A stretch of 44,788 nt of DNA, from NCBI GenBank assembly GCA_009746045.1, contig RPFO01000346.1, forward strand, positions 1 to 44,788, in the 5' to 3' direction. The DNA is from Mesostigma viride (lineage: Eukaryota > Streptophyta > Mesostigmatophyceae > Mesostigmatales > Mesostigmataceae). Each line of letters opens with the position of its first letter. Position 1 is the stretch's first letter. Below, piece after piece: positions 11,240-23,413 of the stretch. Position numbers and translations under genes: made by a program. The notes beneath the pieces are model-generated. The model did not search any database and was not told the origin of the DNA. It worked only from the letters and a program-made list of their open reading frames with translations.

Positions 11240-12200
11240 TTCACCAGTTCCGCACACTAGCATGGTCTCCGCGTCGCGCTCGTTCATTAAATTTCGGAGA
11301 AATTTTGCCTGCTTATATACGTTTTTGAAGCCCCTCGGCGTCGCGCCGTGAAAAGCTTCCTCCGCCAGGCGTCCAATCAGGTAGCAGGAATGTGAAAAAA
11401 TGGGCTCGAGCTGTGTGCAGCGCCGCGTCCATGTGGCGCCACACGGCGTCAGGAGTCGGCGTGGCGCCATATATGGCGCTGCGAATTCCCTACCGTGTGG
11501 TCTGCAGCGCCACGTCACAGTTGCGACTGCAAGTATTTTTCAGCGCGGCGCCGTCCCGGCGCCGCGCCATATCGTTTGGCGCGTAAATTTTTTTACCGCG
11601 CGCGGCGTCTTTTAGGCGCCGCGCCATTCCATTTGCGCGTCGGCATACCAGCACCAGGGAATTTGAATTGCAGGTGCTGCGTTGGCGCTTTCCAGCCCTC
11701 CTGGAAGACCGACACCGTGGATGCACCTTGCACCCGAGCATCAACGGCGGGTATTCGCGACATCGGCCGAAAGTGACAACGATATTAGCAACCCGACAGC
11801 CATATTCGACTGAGCAACGCCATTGTGTGCAGCCGAAGAGTGTGAAAAGAGGTGAGCAATGGCGGTGTATGTACATGGATGCTTTTGACAGATAGTTGTC
11901 CACAAGCAGCTCGATGACGGGGGAGTGTGAGATAGATAATTTCGTCGCTTTTTTGGTGTCGTGGTGCCGGTCGCTGACGGGGGAGTGTAAGTGTTTTTGT
12001 CGGTTCTCGTTTGGTTGCAGGGATTTGCGAGCAAGCCGAGACCATCGATTGGATTGGTAAGCCCCACTTGTTCATTTGTGTGAATCCAAGCATTATTGAA
12101 GCAGGCTGTCGCAAATGTTTTCGTTTCTGGGTTGCGCCATAGCTGCGTTGCTGGGTTGCTGGGTTTTCTTGCCATGGCAGCGCCGTATGATCTTTCCCCC
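11240..12200. other. GC-rich then mixed DNA, nothing recognised
   Basis: 11380-11650 is rich in GGCGCC-type palindromic pieces. 11905-11990 holds two copies of GACGGGGGAGTGT. Open frames exist on both strands but show no protein-like composition or motif, and I do not call a gene. Confidence 0.4.
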
Positions 12201-12202
12201 GG

Positions 12203-12396
12203 CTCCCATTCTTGGTTACTAACGTTGATGTTTTGCTGCTTCCTTTGGTGCTTGATCTGCCTTGGTGTCGTGCCTCCGTTTGGTGGCCGGTGGTCACGGG
12301 ATGCACAACAACGCTATCAGTTTTCTTCCACCCGCCGCCGCTGCCCCCGAAGGACAAGGATAAAAAAAAAGAAACATCTATAAAAAGGTACGACGC
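12203..12396 (+). repeat. Satellite island, copy 1 (divergent)
   Basis: First and most divergent copy of a ~190-bp unit: CCATTCTTGGTTA, CTTCCTTTGGTGCTTGAT, a TTTGGTGGCCGGTGGTCACG box, CCGCCGCCGCTGCCCC, and an A-rich end with GGTACGA. Here the end reads CTATAAAAAGGTACG, which resembles a TATA box. Copies 2-6 sit inside the 29-bp satellite. Confidence 0.85.
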
Positions 12397-12835
12397 GTGG
12401 TGTGTTGCGTGCTTTTTTTCTTGGTTTTCTCGCTCCCTTGCAGCTCAGGTTTGCTGGCACATGTATTTATGCATGCCGGCACCACACCACATGTATTTAT
12501 GCATGCCAGATAACACAGGCTGTGTGTCTGACTTTTTTTCGTCCCTGTCATATGCGGTCCGCCTCTCTTTTTTCGTGTTTTGTTTTTTGTTCGTATCTTC
12601 TACGGTACAACGCGACATGTTCACGGCGTCATCTGCGCGGTGTCACTAGCTTCATTTTTGCCGGCACCGCCGCCCCCGGCCGGCCCCATAAAAAAAAAGA
12701 AACATCTATAAAAAGGTACGACGCGTGGTGTGTTGCGTGCTTTTTTTCTTGGTTTTCTCGCTCCCTTGCAGCTCAGGTTTGCTGGCACATGTATTTATGC
12801 ATGGCGGCACCACACCACATGTATTTATGCATGCC
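12362..12835 (+). repeat. Duplicated leader of the satellite
   Basis: The segment from GAAACATCTATAAAAAGG through CTTTTTTTCTTGGTTTTCTC to ATGTATTTATGCATG occurs at about 12370-12500 and again at 12698-12830, separated by ~190 bp of different sequence. The second copy leads directly into the 29-bp satellite. Confidence 0.85.
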
Positions 12836-13394
12836 AGCACCCCACCACCTTTTTTCATGCATGCCAGCACCCCCCCTAGGTATTTATGCATGCCAGCACC
12901 CCCCCTCGGTATTTATGCATGCCAGCACCCCACCCTAGGTATTTATGCATGCCAGCACCCCCCCTAGGTATTTATGCATGCCAGCACCCCCCCTCGGTAT
13001 TTATGCATGCCAGCACCCCCCCTCGGTATTTATGCATGCCAGCACCCCACCCTAGGTATTTATGCATGCCAGCACCCCCCCTAGGTATTTATGCATGCCA
13101 GCACCCCCCCCGGTATTTATGCATGCCAGCACCCCCCACATGTATTTATGCATGCCAGCACCCCCCCTCGGTATTTATGCATGCCAGCACCCCCCCGACG
13201 TATTAATCCATGCCAGCACCCCCCCTCGGTATTTATGCATGCCAGCACCCCCCACATGTATTTATGCATGCCAGCCCCCCCCCTCGGTATTTATGCATGC
13301 CAGCACCCCACCCGACGTATTAATGCATGCCAGCGACCCCCCTAGGTATTTATGCATGCCAGCACCCCACCCGACGTATTTATGCATGCCAGCA

Positions 13395-13590
13395 CCCCCA
13401 TTCTTGGTTAATAACGTCAACGTCCTTGCTGCTTCCTTTGGTGCTTGATCCGCCTTGGTGTCGTGCCTCCGTTTGGTGGCCGGTGGTCACGGGATGCACA
13501 AACGGGAACGCTATCAGTTTTCCTCCACCCGCCGCCGCTGCCCCAGGCCGGCTTAAAAATAAAAAAAGAAAAAAAGGTACGAATGGCAGC
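13395..13590 (+). repeat. Satellite island, copy 2
   Basis: CCATTCTTGGTTAATAACG through the GGTGGCCGGTGGTCACGG box to AAAAAGGTACGAATGGCAGC, within the 29-bp satellite. More than 90 percent similar by eye to copies 3-6. Confidence 0.9.
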
Positions 13591-14257
13591 CCCCCCCCTA
13601 GGTATTTATGCATGCCAGCACCCCCCCTAGGTATTTATGCATGCCAGCACCCCCCTAGGTATTTATGCATGCCAGCACCCCCCCTCGGTATTTATGCATG
13701 CCTGCACCCCCCTAGGTATTTATGCATGCCAGCACCCCCCCTCGGTATTTATGCATGCCAGCCCCCCCCCTAGGTATTTATGCATGCCAGCACCCCCCTA
13801 GGTATTTATGCATGCCAGCACCCCCCCTAGGTATTTATGCATGCCAGCCCCCCCCCTAGGTATTTATGCATGCCAGCACCCCCCTAGGTATTTATGCATG
13901 CCAGCACCCCACCCGACGTATTTATGCATGCCAGCGACCCCCCGACGTATTTATGCATGCCAGCCCCCCCCCTAGGTATTTATGCATGCCAGCACCCCCC
14001 CTAGGTATTTATGCATGCCAGCCCCCCCCCTCGGTATTTATGCATGCCAGCACCCCCCCTAGGTATTTATGCATGCCAGCACCCCCCCTAGGTATTTATG
14101 CATGCCAGCACCCCACCCGACGTATTTATGCATGCCAGCGACCCCCCGACGTATTTATGCATGCCAGCCCCCCCCCTAGGTATTTATGCATGCCAGCACC
14201 CCCCCTCGGTATTTATGCATGCCTGCACCCCCCCTAGGTATTGATGCATGCCAGCAC

Positions 14258-14447
14258 CCCCATTCTTGGTTAATAACGTCAACGTCCTTGCTGCTTCCTT
14301 TGGTGCTTGATCTGCCTTGGTGTCGTGCCTCCGTTTGGTGGCCGGTGGTCACGGGATGCACGAACGGGAATGCTATCAGTTTTCGTCCACCCGCCGCCGC
14401 TGCCCCAGGCCGGCTTAAAAAAAAAAAAAAAAAAAGGTACGAATGGC
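14258..14447 (+). repeat. Satellite island, copy 3
   Basis: Same unit as copy 2 with an uninterrupted A-run before GGTACGAATGG. Confidence 0.9.
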
Positions 14448-15544
14448 AGCCCCCCCCCTAGGTATTTATGCATGCCAGCACCCCCCCTAGGTATTTATGC
14501 ATGCCAGCACCCCCCTAGGTATTTATGCATGCCAGCGACCCCCCGACGTATTTATGCATGCCAGCCCCCCCCCTAGGTATTTATGCATGCCAGCACCCCC
14601 CCTAGGTATTTATGCATGCCAGCACCCCCCCCTAGGTATTTATGCATGCCAGCCCCCCCCTAGGTATTTATGCATGCCAGCCCCCCCCCTAGGTATTTAT
14701 GCATGCCAGCACCCCCCTAGGTATTTATGCATGCCAGCACCCCCCCCTCGGTATTTATGCATGCCTGCACCCCCCCTAGGTATTTATGCATGCCAGCACC
14801 CCCCTCGGTATTTATGCATGCCAGCACCCCCCCTCGGTATTTATGCATGCCAGCCCCCCCCCTAGGTATTTATGCATGCCAGCACCCCCCTAGGTATTTA
14901 TGCATGCCAGCACCCCCCCTAGGTATTTATGCATGCCAGCCCCCCCCCTAGGTATTTATGCATGCCAGCACCCCCCTAGGTATTTATGCATGCCAGCACC
15001 CCCCCGACGTATTTATGCATGCCAGCACCCCCCCGACGTATTTATGCATGCCAGCCCCCCCCCTAGGTATTTATGCATGCCAGCACCCCCCCTCGGTATT
15101 TATGCATGCCAGCACCCCCCCTAGGTATTTATGCATGCCAGCCCCCCCCTAGGTATTTATGCATGCCAGCCCCCCCCCTAGGTATTTATGCATGCCAGCA
15201 CCCCCCCTAGGTATTTATGCATGCCAGCACCCCCCTAGGTATTTATGCATGCCAGCACCCCCCCCTCGGTATTTATGCATGCCAGCCCCCCCCCTAGGTA
15301 TTTATGCATGCCAGCCCCCCCCCTCGGTATTTATGCATGCCAGCACCCCCCCTAGGTATTTATGCATGCCAGCACCCCCCCTAGGTATTTATGCATGCCA
15401 GCACCCACCCGACGTATTTATGCATGCCAGCACCCCCCTAGGTATTTATGCATGCCAGCACCCCCCTAGGTATTTATGCATGCCAGCACCCCACATGTAT
15501 TTATGCATGCCAGCACCCCCCCTAGGTATTTATGCATGCCAGCA

Positions 15545-15745
15545 CCCCCATTCTTGGTTAATAACGTCAACGTCCTTGCTGCTTCCTTTGGTGCTTGATC
15601 TGCCTTGGTGTCGTGCCTCCGTTTGGTGGCCGGTGGTCACGGGATGCACAAACGGGAACGCTATCAGTTTTCGTCCACCCGCCGCCGCTGCCCCAGGCCG
15701 GCCCCCATTAAAAAATAAAAACAGAAAAAAAGGTACGAATGGCAG
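15545..15745 (+). repeat. Satellite island, copy 4
   Basis: Same unit; the end reads CCCCCATTAAAAAATAAAAA and then ACAGAAAAAAAGGTACG, a subtype shared with copies 5 and 6. Confidence 0.9.
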
Positions 15746-16129
15746 CTGAACCCCTAGGTATTTATGCATGCCAGCACCCCCCCCTAGGTATTTATGCATG
15801 CCAGCACCCCCCCCTAGGTATTTATTCATGCCAGCATCCCCCCCTCGGTATTTATGCATGCCAGCACCCCCCCTCGGTATTTATGCATGCCAGCACCCCC
15901 CCTAGGTATTTATGCATGCCAGCACCCCCCACATGTATTTATGCATGCCAGCCCCCCCCCTAGGTATTTATGCATGCCAGCACCCCCCCTAGGTATTTAT
16001 GCATGCCAGCACCCCCTATGTATTTATGCATGCCAGCACCCCCCCTAGGTATTTATGCATGCCAGCACCCCCCACATGTATTTATGCATGCCAGCACCCC
16101 CCCTAGGTATTTATGCATGCCAGCACCCC

Positions 16130-16327
16130 CATTCTTGGTTAATAACGTCAACGTCCTTGCTGCTTCCTTTGGTGCTTGATCTGCCTTGGTGTCGTGCCTC
16201 CGTTTGGTGGCCGGTGGTCACGGGATGCACAAACGGGAACGCTATCAGTTTTCGTCCACCGCCGCCGCTGCCCCAGGCCGGCCCCCATTAAAAAATAAAA
16301 ACAGAAAAAAAGGTACGAATGGCAGCT
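16130..16327 (+). repeat. Satellite island, copy 5
   Basis: Same subtype as copy 4. One C is missing in the CCACCCGCC stretch. Confidence 0.9.
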
Positions 16328-16822
16328 GAACCCCTAGGTATTTATGCATGCCAGCACCCCCCCCTAGGTATTTATGCATGCCAGCACCCCCCCTAGGTAT
16401 TTATGCATGCCAGCACCCCACCCGACGTATTTATGCTTGCCAGCACCCCCCTAGGTATTTATGCATGCCAGCACCCCCCCTAGGTATTTATGCATGCCAG
16501 CACCCCCCTAGGTATTTATGCATGCCAGCACCCCCCCTAGGTATTTATGCATGCCAGCATCCCCCCCGACGTATTTATGCATGCCAGCCCCCCCCTAGGT
16601 ATTTATGCATGCCAGCACCCCCCCTAGGTATTTATGCATGCCAGCACCCCCCCTAGGTATTTATGCATGCCAGCCCCCCCCTAGGTATTTATGCATGCCA
16701 GCCCCCCCCTAGGTATTTATGCATGCCAGCACCCCCCCTAGGTATTTATGCATGCCAGCACCCCCACATGTATTTATGCATGCCAGCACCCCCCCTAGGT
16801 ATTTATGCATGCCAGCACCCCC

Positions 16823-17020
16823 ATTCTTGGTTAATAACGTCAACGTCCTTGCTGCTTCCTTTGGTGCTTGATCTGCCTTGGTGTCGTGCCTCCGTTTGGT
16901 GGCCGGTGGTCACGGGATGCACAAACGGGAACGCTATCAGTTTTCGTCCACCCGCCGCCGCTGCCCCAGGCCGGCCCCCATTAAAAAATAAAAACAGAAA
17001 AAAAGGTACGAATGGCAGCT
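16823..17020 (+). repeat. Satellite island, copy 6
   Basis: Same subtype as copy 4. Rightmost island; none occur in the 3 kb of satellite to its right. Confidence 0.9.
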
Positions 17021-19968
17021 GAACCCCTAGGTATTTATGCATGCCAGCACCCCCCACATGTATTTATGCATGCCAGCACCCCCCCCTAGGTATTTATGCA
17101 TGCCAGCACCCCCCCTCGGTATTTATGCATGCCAGCACCCCCTCTAGGTATTTATGCATGCCAGCACCCCCCCGACGTATTTATGCATGCCAGCACCCCC
17201 CCTAGGTATTTATGCATGCCAGCACCCCCCCTAGGTATTTATGCATGCCAGCACCCCCCCTAGGTATTTATGCATGCCAGCACCCCCCCTAGGTATTTAT
17301 GCATGCCAGCACCCCCCCTAGGTATTTATGCATGCCAGCACCCCCCCTAGGTATTTATGCATGCCAGCACCCCCCTAGGTATTTATGCATGCCAGCCCCC
17401 CCCTAGGTATTTATGCATGCCAGCACCCCCCCTAGGTATTTATGCATGCCAGCACCCCCCCTAGGTATTTATGCATGCCAGCCCCCCCCTAGGTATTTAT
17501 GCATGCCAGCACCCCCCCTAGGTATTTATGCATGCCAGCCCCCCCCCTAGGTATTTATGCATGCCAGCACCCCCCCGACGTATTTATGCTTGCCAGCACC
17601 CCCCCTAGGTATTTATGCATGCCAGCACCCCCCCTAGGTATTTATGCATGCCAGCACCCCCCTAGGTATTTATGCATGCCAGCCCCCCCCCTAGGTATTT
17701 ATGCATGCCAGCACCCCCCCTAGGTATTTATGCATGCCAGCCCCCCCCCTAGGTATTTATGCATGCCAGCACCCCCCCGACGTATTTATGCTTGCCAGCA
17801 CCCCCCCTAGGTATTTATGCATGCCAGCACCCCCCCTAGGTATTTATGCATGCCAGCACCCCCCTAGGTATTTATGCATGCCAGCACCCCCCCCTAGGTA
17901 TTTATGCATGCCAGCACCCCCTAGGTATTTATGCATGCCAGCACCCCCCCTAGGTATTTATGCATGCCAGCACCCCCCCTAGGTATTTATGCATGCCAGC
18001 ACCCCCCCTAGGTATTTATGCATGCCAGCACCCCCCCTAGGTATTTATGCATGCCAGCACCCCCCCTAGGTATTTATGCATGCCAGCACCCCCCCTAGGT
18101 ATTTATGCATGCCAGCACCCCCCCTAGGTATTTATGCATGCCAGCACCCCCCCTAGGTATTTATGCATGCCAGCACCCCCCCTAGGTATTTATGCATGCC
18201 AGCACCCCCCCTAGGTATTTATGCATGCCAGCCCCCCCCCTAGGTATTTATGCATGCCAGCACCCCCCCTAGGTATTTATGCATGCCAGCACCCCCCACA
18301 TGTATTTATGCATGCCAGCACCCCCCCTAGGTATTTATGCATGCCAGCACCCCCCCTCGGTATTTATGCATGCCAGCACCCCCTCTAGGTATTTATGCAT
18401 GCCAGCACCCCCCCCGACGTATTTATGCATGCCAGCACCCCCCCTAGGTATTTATGCATGCCAGCACCCCCCCCTAGGTATTTATGCATGCCAGCACCCC
18501 CCACATGTATTTATGCATGCCAGCACCCCCCCTAGGTATTTATGCATGCCAGCACCCCCCCTAGGTATTTATGCATGCCAGCACCCCCCCTAGGTATTTA
18601 TGCATGCCAGCACCCCCCCTAGGTATTTATGCATGCCGGCCCCCCCCCTAGGTATTTATGCATGCCAGCACCCCCCTAGGTATTTATGCATGCCAGCCCC
18701 CCCCTAGGTATTTATGCATGCCAGCACCCCCCCGACGTATTTATGCTTGCCAGCACCCCCCCTAGGTATTTATGCATGCCAGCACCCCCCCTAGGTATTT
18801 ATGCATGCCAGCACCCCCCCTAGGTATTTATGCATGCCAGCACCCCCCCTAGGTATTTATGCATGCCAGCACCCCCTCTAGGTATTTATGCATGCCAGCA
18901 CCCCCCCTAGGTATTTATGCATGCCAGCACCCCCCCTAGGTATTTATGCATGCCAGCACCCCCCCTAGGTATTTATGCATGCCAGCACCCCCCCTAGGTA
19001 TTTATGCATGCCAGCACCCCCCCTAGGTATTTATGCATGCCAGCACCCCCCCTAGGTATTTATGCATGCCAGCACCCCCCCTAGGTATTTATGCATGCCA
19101 GCACCCCCCCTAGGTATTTATGCATGCCAGCACCCCCCCTAGGTATTTATGCATGCCAGCACCCCCCCTAGGTATTTATGCATGCCAGCCCCCCCCCCTA
19201 GGTATTTATGCATGCCAGCACCCCACCCGACGTATTTATGCTTGCCAGCACCCCCCCTAGGTATTTATTATGCATGCCAGCACCCCCCCTAGGTATTTAT
19301 GCATGCCAGCACCCCCCCTAGGTATTTATGCATGCCAGCACCCCCCCATAGGTATTTATGCATGCCAGCACCCCCCCTAGGTATTTATGCATGCCAGCAC
19401 CCCCCATAGGTATTTATGCATGCCAGCACCCCCCCATAGGTATTTATGCATGCCAGCACCCCCCTAGGTATTTATGCATGCCAGCACCCCCCCTAGGTAT
19501 TTATGCATGCCAGCACCCCCTTCTAGGTATTTATGCATGCCAGCACCCCCCTAGGTATTTATGCATGCCAGCACCCCCCCTAGGTATTTATGCATGCCAG
19601 CACCCCCCTAGGTATTTATGCATGCCAGCACCCCCCCTAGGTATTTATGCTTGCCAGCACCCCCCCTCGGTATTTATGCATGCCAGCACCCCCTCTAGGT
19701 ATTTATGCATGCCAGCACCCCCCCTAGGTATTTATGCATGCCAGCACCCCCCCTAGGTATTTATGCATGCCAGCACCCCCCCTAGGTATTTATGCATGCC
19801 AGCACCCCCCCTAGGTATTTATGCATGCCAGCACCCCCCTAGGTATTTATGCATGCCAGCCCCCCCCCTAGGTATTTATGCATGCCAGCACCCCACCCGA
19901 CGTATTTATGCTTGCCAGCACCCCCCCCTAGGTATTTATGCATGCCAGCACCCCCCCTAGGTATTTAT

Positions 19969-20791
19969 CCTTCCCTCCTTCCCTCCTTCCCTCCTTCCCT
20001 CCTTCCCTCCTTCCCTCCTTCCCTCCTTCCCTCCTTCCCTCCTTCCCTCCTTCCCTCCTTCCCTCCTTCCCTCCTTCCCTCCTTCCCTCCTTCCCTCCTT
20101 CCCTCCTTCCCTCCTTCCCTCCTTCCCTCCTTCCCTCCTTCCCTCCTTCCCTCCTTCCCCTCCTTCCCTCCTTCCCTCCTTCCCTCCTTCCCTCCTTCCC
20201 TCCTTCCCTCCTTCCCTCCTTCCCTCCTCCTTTCCCTACTCCTTTCCCTCCTTCCCTCCTTCCCTCCTTCCTCCTTCCTTCTTCCCTCCTTCCCTCCTTC
20301 CCTCCTTCCCTCCTTCCCTCCTTCCCTCCTTCCCTCCTTCCCTCCTTCCCTCCTTCCCTCCTTCCCTCCTTCCCTCCTTCCCTCCTTCCCTCCTTCCCTC
20401 CTTCCCTCCTTCCCTCCTTCCCTCCTTCCCTCCTTCCCTCCTTCCCTCCTTCCCTCCTTCCCTCCTTCCCTCCTTCCCTCCTTCCCTCCTTCCCTCCTTC
20501 CCTCCTTCCCTCCTCCTTTCCCTACTCCTTTCCCTCCTTCCCTCCTTCCCTCCTTCCTCCTTCCCTTCTTCCCTCCTTCCCTCCTTCCCTCCTTCCCTCC
20601 TCCTTTCCCTACTCCTTTCCCTCCTTCCCTCCTTCCCTCCTTCCTCCTTCCCTTCTTCCCTCCTTCCCTCCTTCCCTCCTTCCCTCCCTCCCTCCCTCCC
20701 TCCCTCCCTCCCTCCCTACTTCCCTCCTTCCCTCCTTCCCTACCTCCCTCCTTCCCTCCTTCCCTCCCTCCCTCCCTCCCTCCCTCCCTCC
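19969..20791 (+). repeat. Polypyrimidine tract (CCTTCCCT)n
   Basis: About 820 bp of nearly pure C/T on the plus strand, unit CCCTCCTT, degenerating to CCCT repeats near the end. A subsegment with TCCTCCTTTCCCTACTCC recurs near 20222, 20512 and 20598. It begins inside a 29-bp monomer (TATTTAT|CCTTCC). Such mirror-like homopurine tracts can form triplex DNA. Confidence 0.97.
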
Positions 20792-20875
20792 CACCTGCTG
20801 GGCAACTTGGATTTAATTCTGTCACCCGGCACAATTTTCTCACACGCATGTAGTGGTATTCTTATTAATCTCATG

Positions 20876-20889
20876 CCAACGGCCGTTGG
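20876..20889. repeat. 14-bp palindrome next to element B
   Basis: CCAACGGCCGTTGG followed by ACCTGAAAAAC, 21 bp left of the start of element B. Confidence 0.9.
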
Positions 20890-22029
20890 ACCTGAAAAAC
20901 TAAATGTGGAAATCGGATTTCTCTGAAAATAGTTTATTAAACAGAATGCGGGAAAGAAAGGGCCGCCACAACCTTGTGGCTGTACATGCAGAAAGGCTTG
21001 TTAGACGAATGGGGACGGCTTGTTGTTTACCGGGGAATCCTACTGGCAACTAGCTTTGCCTTTTGTAAGTCAGGCGCCGTTTGTTTGAACGGCCGGCCAT
21101 GTGTTGAATGCTGACGGAAGTTGCGTCAAAAAGCTGTAACAAAATCTGATGTAACCAGCACTCACCAATTGATTGGTGTGCTGCTTGGTTGGGTAGTGTG
21201 TTCAGGGTTGCATTCGAAGAGTACACATGGCCTGACAGCTCAGACGTGTGACAGATGAGCTGGCTGGCTGAATTATTAAATTGTCAGCGTTAGGATATTT
21301 CTGGTTTTGCCGTTTTCCATTTTGACGGTAGGCTTGATAAGCATGGTCGGCGGGTTGTGACCCGTAATTGTTTCTTTGAATGTGCTCACTGAAGCAGTAT
21401 GCGCGGCCTCGCTGCTATGGCGGCGGGGCTAAAGAAAATTAGGCAAAGACCCCGTCCTTGCCTGCTATGAAGTCGCGGGCTTTGCGACTTCACGGCAGGT
21501 AGGGGCGGTTTGAACGGAACGGAAATTTCGCGTTACCAATGTGCCAAGTGGTTCTGGTTGGCACCTTGCTGGGCAGCGTCTCGGTGGTCATAGAAAGTGG
21601 GCTGGGCGCCCCGCCCCGGCTGCTGGTAATTCCAGCAGCGGAGCCAATCATGTCGACTAAGAAGTCCGCAGCTGATGCGGAAACTGTGCGAAGGTCAATA
21701 GATTAATTTGGATTCCATGAGACTGCGCTGGTAGTCAGTCAGCGGCCCACCGCCTAGGGCGCTGCATGGCGCTGCCTTCGGCTTGGTGCGCGGCCCTTTT
21801 TGTTATGGGCCAGCGAGGGATATAAGGGTGACGCGCGGCCGGCTAATTTCTTGCGTTCCGGAAGAAAATATATTTGCAAAATTCCCACAAAAGGAACCGA
21901 GTATCGGAAAGGCGTCTCGGCTGACAGTGGCAGTGTCTGGCCTTGTCGTCTCTCCCTGCTCAGCACCCGGCAGGTAGCGGTTCAAACCCTGGTGGCGTCG
22001 GAATGCGAATTTTCTGGGTTTTTATCCGG

Positions 22030-23413
22030 AATCGGGGTTCTTTGAACGGAGTTTCTTCTATACGTGAATGCGGGAACAAGAGGCCGCTGGATGAGCGGCT
22101 TATAGGTCGCAGTGTTTACTCGTAGCTGTTTGGCTAGAGCTTTTGTGATTAGTAGATGCAATATAGTGCATGGTTGAAAAATGAATTAAATAAAATGTGC
22201 GTTCCGCGCTTGGGTTGATTATACCCGGGCGGAACGGGGCGTGAGGTGCAGTGCCCCTGAAAAGAACAACCTACGCATTATTTAATACTAGCCGTGCAGA
22301 TTCGGGATATTCTACCCCCGGTCTGTACGGTTAGCGTCTTACTAGCATCCACTAAACATAAGGGTTTAATGACGTCAGTTAGCTAGGGATAAGGGAGGTT
22401 TTGCGACTAAAAGCCGCTCTGGCTGGTTTTGTCGGCCTCTTTCTTTGCTCGTTGTCGTTGCGGCGGCAGCCGCAGCTATGGGTGCTGCGGAGCAAAATCC
22501 CAAAAGCACTGGTTGCACTGGCCACTTGGCCAGTGGTGAGACTTCCAGTTGTTAACCGGCCAGGCGTAGTTCCTCGCCCGGTTAACTAAAAGAAAAGAAA
22601 AAGATTACCTCCGGTCCGCACCTTTTCCCCAGCTTGGGGTCTTTGGTGGGCCGGATGCCGTGACAGGTGCTCAACTGTCGCTTGGTCGGCCCAGTGCGCG
22701 AGCTGGTGCTCCGTACCTGGGGATGCTTGCACCCCGGGTTGGAGCCGGATGGCTGGCACTGGCGACCCGTGTCTCGGTCCGCGGCCTGCGGCTTTTTCTT
22801 CGGAAATTGCTGCTGGCCAGCAAACTTTGCAATTGCCTTCCGCCGAGGGGGGGGTGGTTGGGGCTGGGGACGGCGATGGGAAAAGCGTCTAAGCTAGAAA
22901 TTTTTTCCCCACGCATAGAAACCTCGGGGGGGAATGCGGTCTTGGCTGAACGGACTCTCGTTCAGCCAGGTGCCTGGGGCTGTGGCCTCGGGCATCCGGG
23001 CTGGCGGGGCCTGGGCTAGGTCCACGTTTTTTCTCGAAGCACCCCGGGTCTATGGGGAGACGGCCATAGCGGTACCGACTCGGGGCCCCGAGAGGGGTCA
23101 TGATAGGCTGGCCGTGCGCAATCGCAGTGCAAATGCGCTGGGCCTTTTTGGGCCTGGCCATGCATCCACAGCCGCCGGGCACACGCCTCCCGATGTGGGG
23201 GGGCTCCCGTTTTGCGGCAGGGCGGTCACTTGTGACAACGAGCAAGGTGGAGTGCGGCTTCAAGGGAAAGCCAGGGCGGGGGTGATTGGGCAACGTACTT
23301 CATGAAGGGCCTTGAACGGCGTGCCTCCGGGCATGTCAATTAGTGTCACATGTATGCTTCCACTTATTGTTTTAATGAAGATGCTGGTTTTTGTGGGAGC
23401 TACGTGGGACATG
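22030..23413. mobile_element. Element C, long copy, nested in B
   Basis: 1384 bp. Begins AATCGGGGTTCTTTGAACGG and ends GGGAGCTACGTGGGACATG. L arm 22030-22450 (421 bp), interior ~837 bp, R arm 23288-23413 (126 bp). Its start and end resemble those of B (AATCGG..TTCT.TGAA; ATGCTGGTTTT..GGGAGCT), so B and C look related. The L arm contains GTTCCGCGC paired with GCGGAAC, a possible hairpin. No convincing protein. Confidence 0.7.

Larger units (their letters stand above)
12836..19968 (+). repeat. 29-bp satellite array
   Basis: More than 200 copies of a unit reading CTAGGTATTTATGCATGCC then AGCACCCCCC. The C-run varies from about 5 to 9, so the period varies. Three main variants replace CTAGG: CTCGG, ACATG and CGACG. 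Variants are mixed on the left; the right part (about 17200-19200) is much more uniform. Five islands interrupt it. Overlapping open frames (MHASTPP / YLCMPAP / GIYACQH) shift with the C-run and are not genes. Confidence 0.97.

Noticed and set aside
12836-19968. Many overlapping frames of 60-200 residues in the 29-bp satellite
   Set aside because: Frames change with C-run length and encode the same DNA word in three phases; a repeat artefact.
19849-20853. Ser/Leu/Pro-rich frame of 334 residues and its Gly/Arg/Glu-rich opposite
   Set aside because: Both are translations of the polypyrimidine tract.
21595-21650. GGTAATTCCAGCAGC resembling the conserved 18S rRNA loop
   Set aside because: It is part of a local palindrome GCTGCTGGTAATTCCAGCAGC, and surrounding sequence does not match rRNA.
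22660-23305. Gly/Arg-rich frames inside element C
   Set aside because: Several frames on both strands are open because of GC content; no domain or codon evidence.
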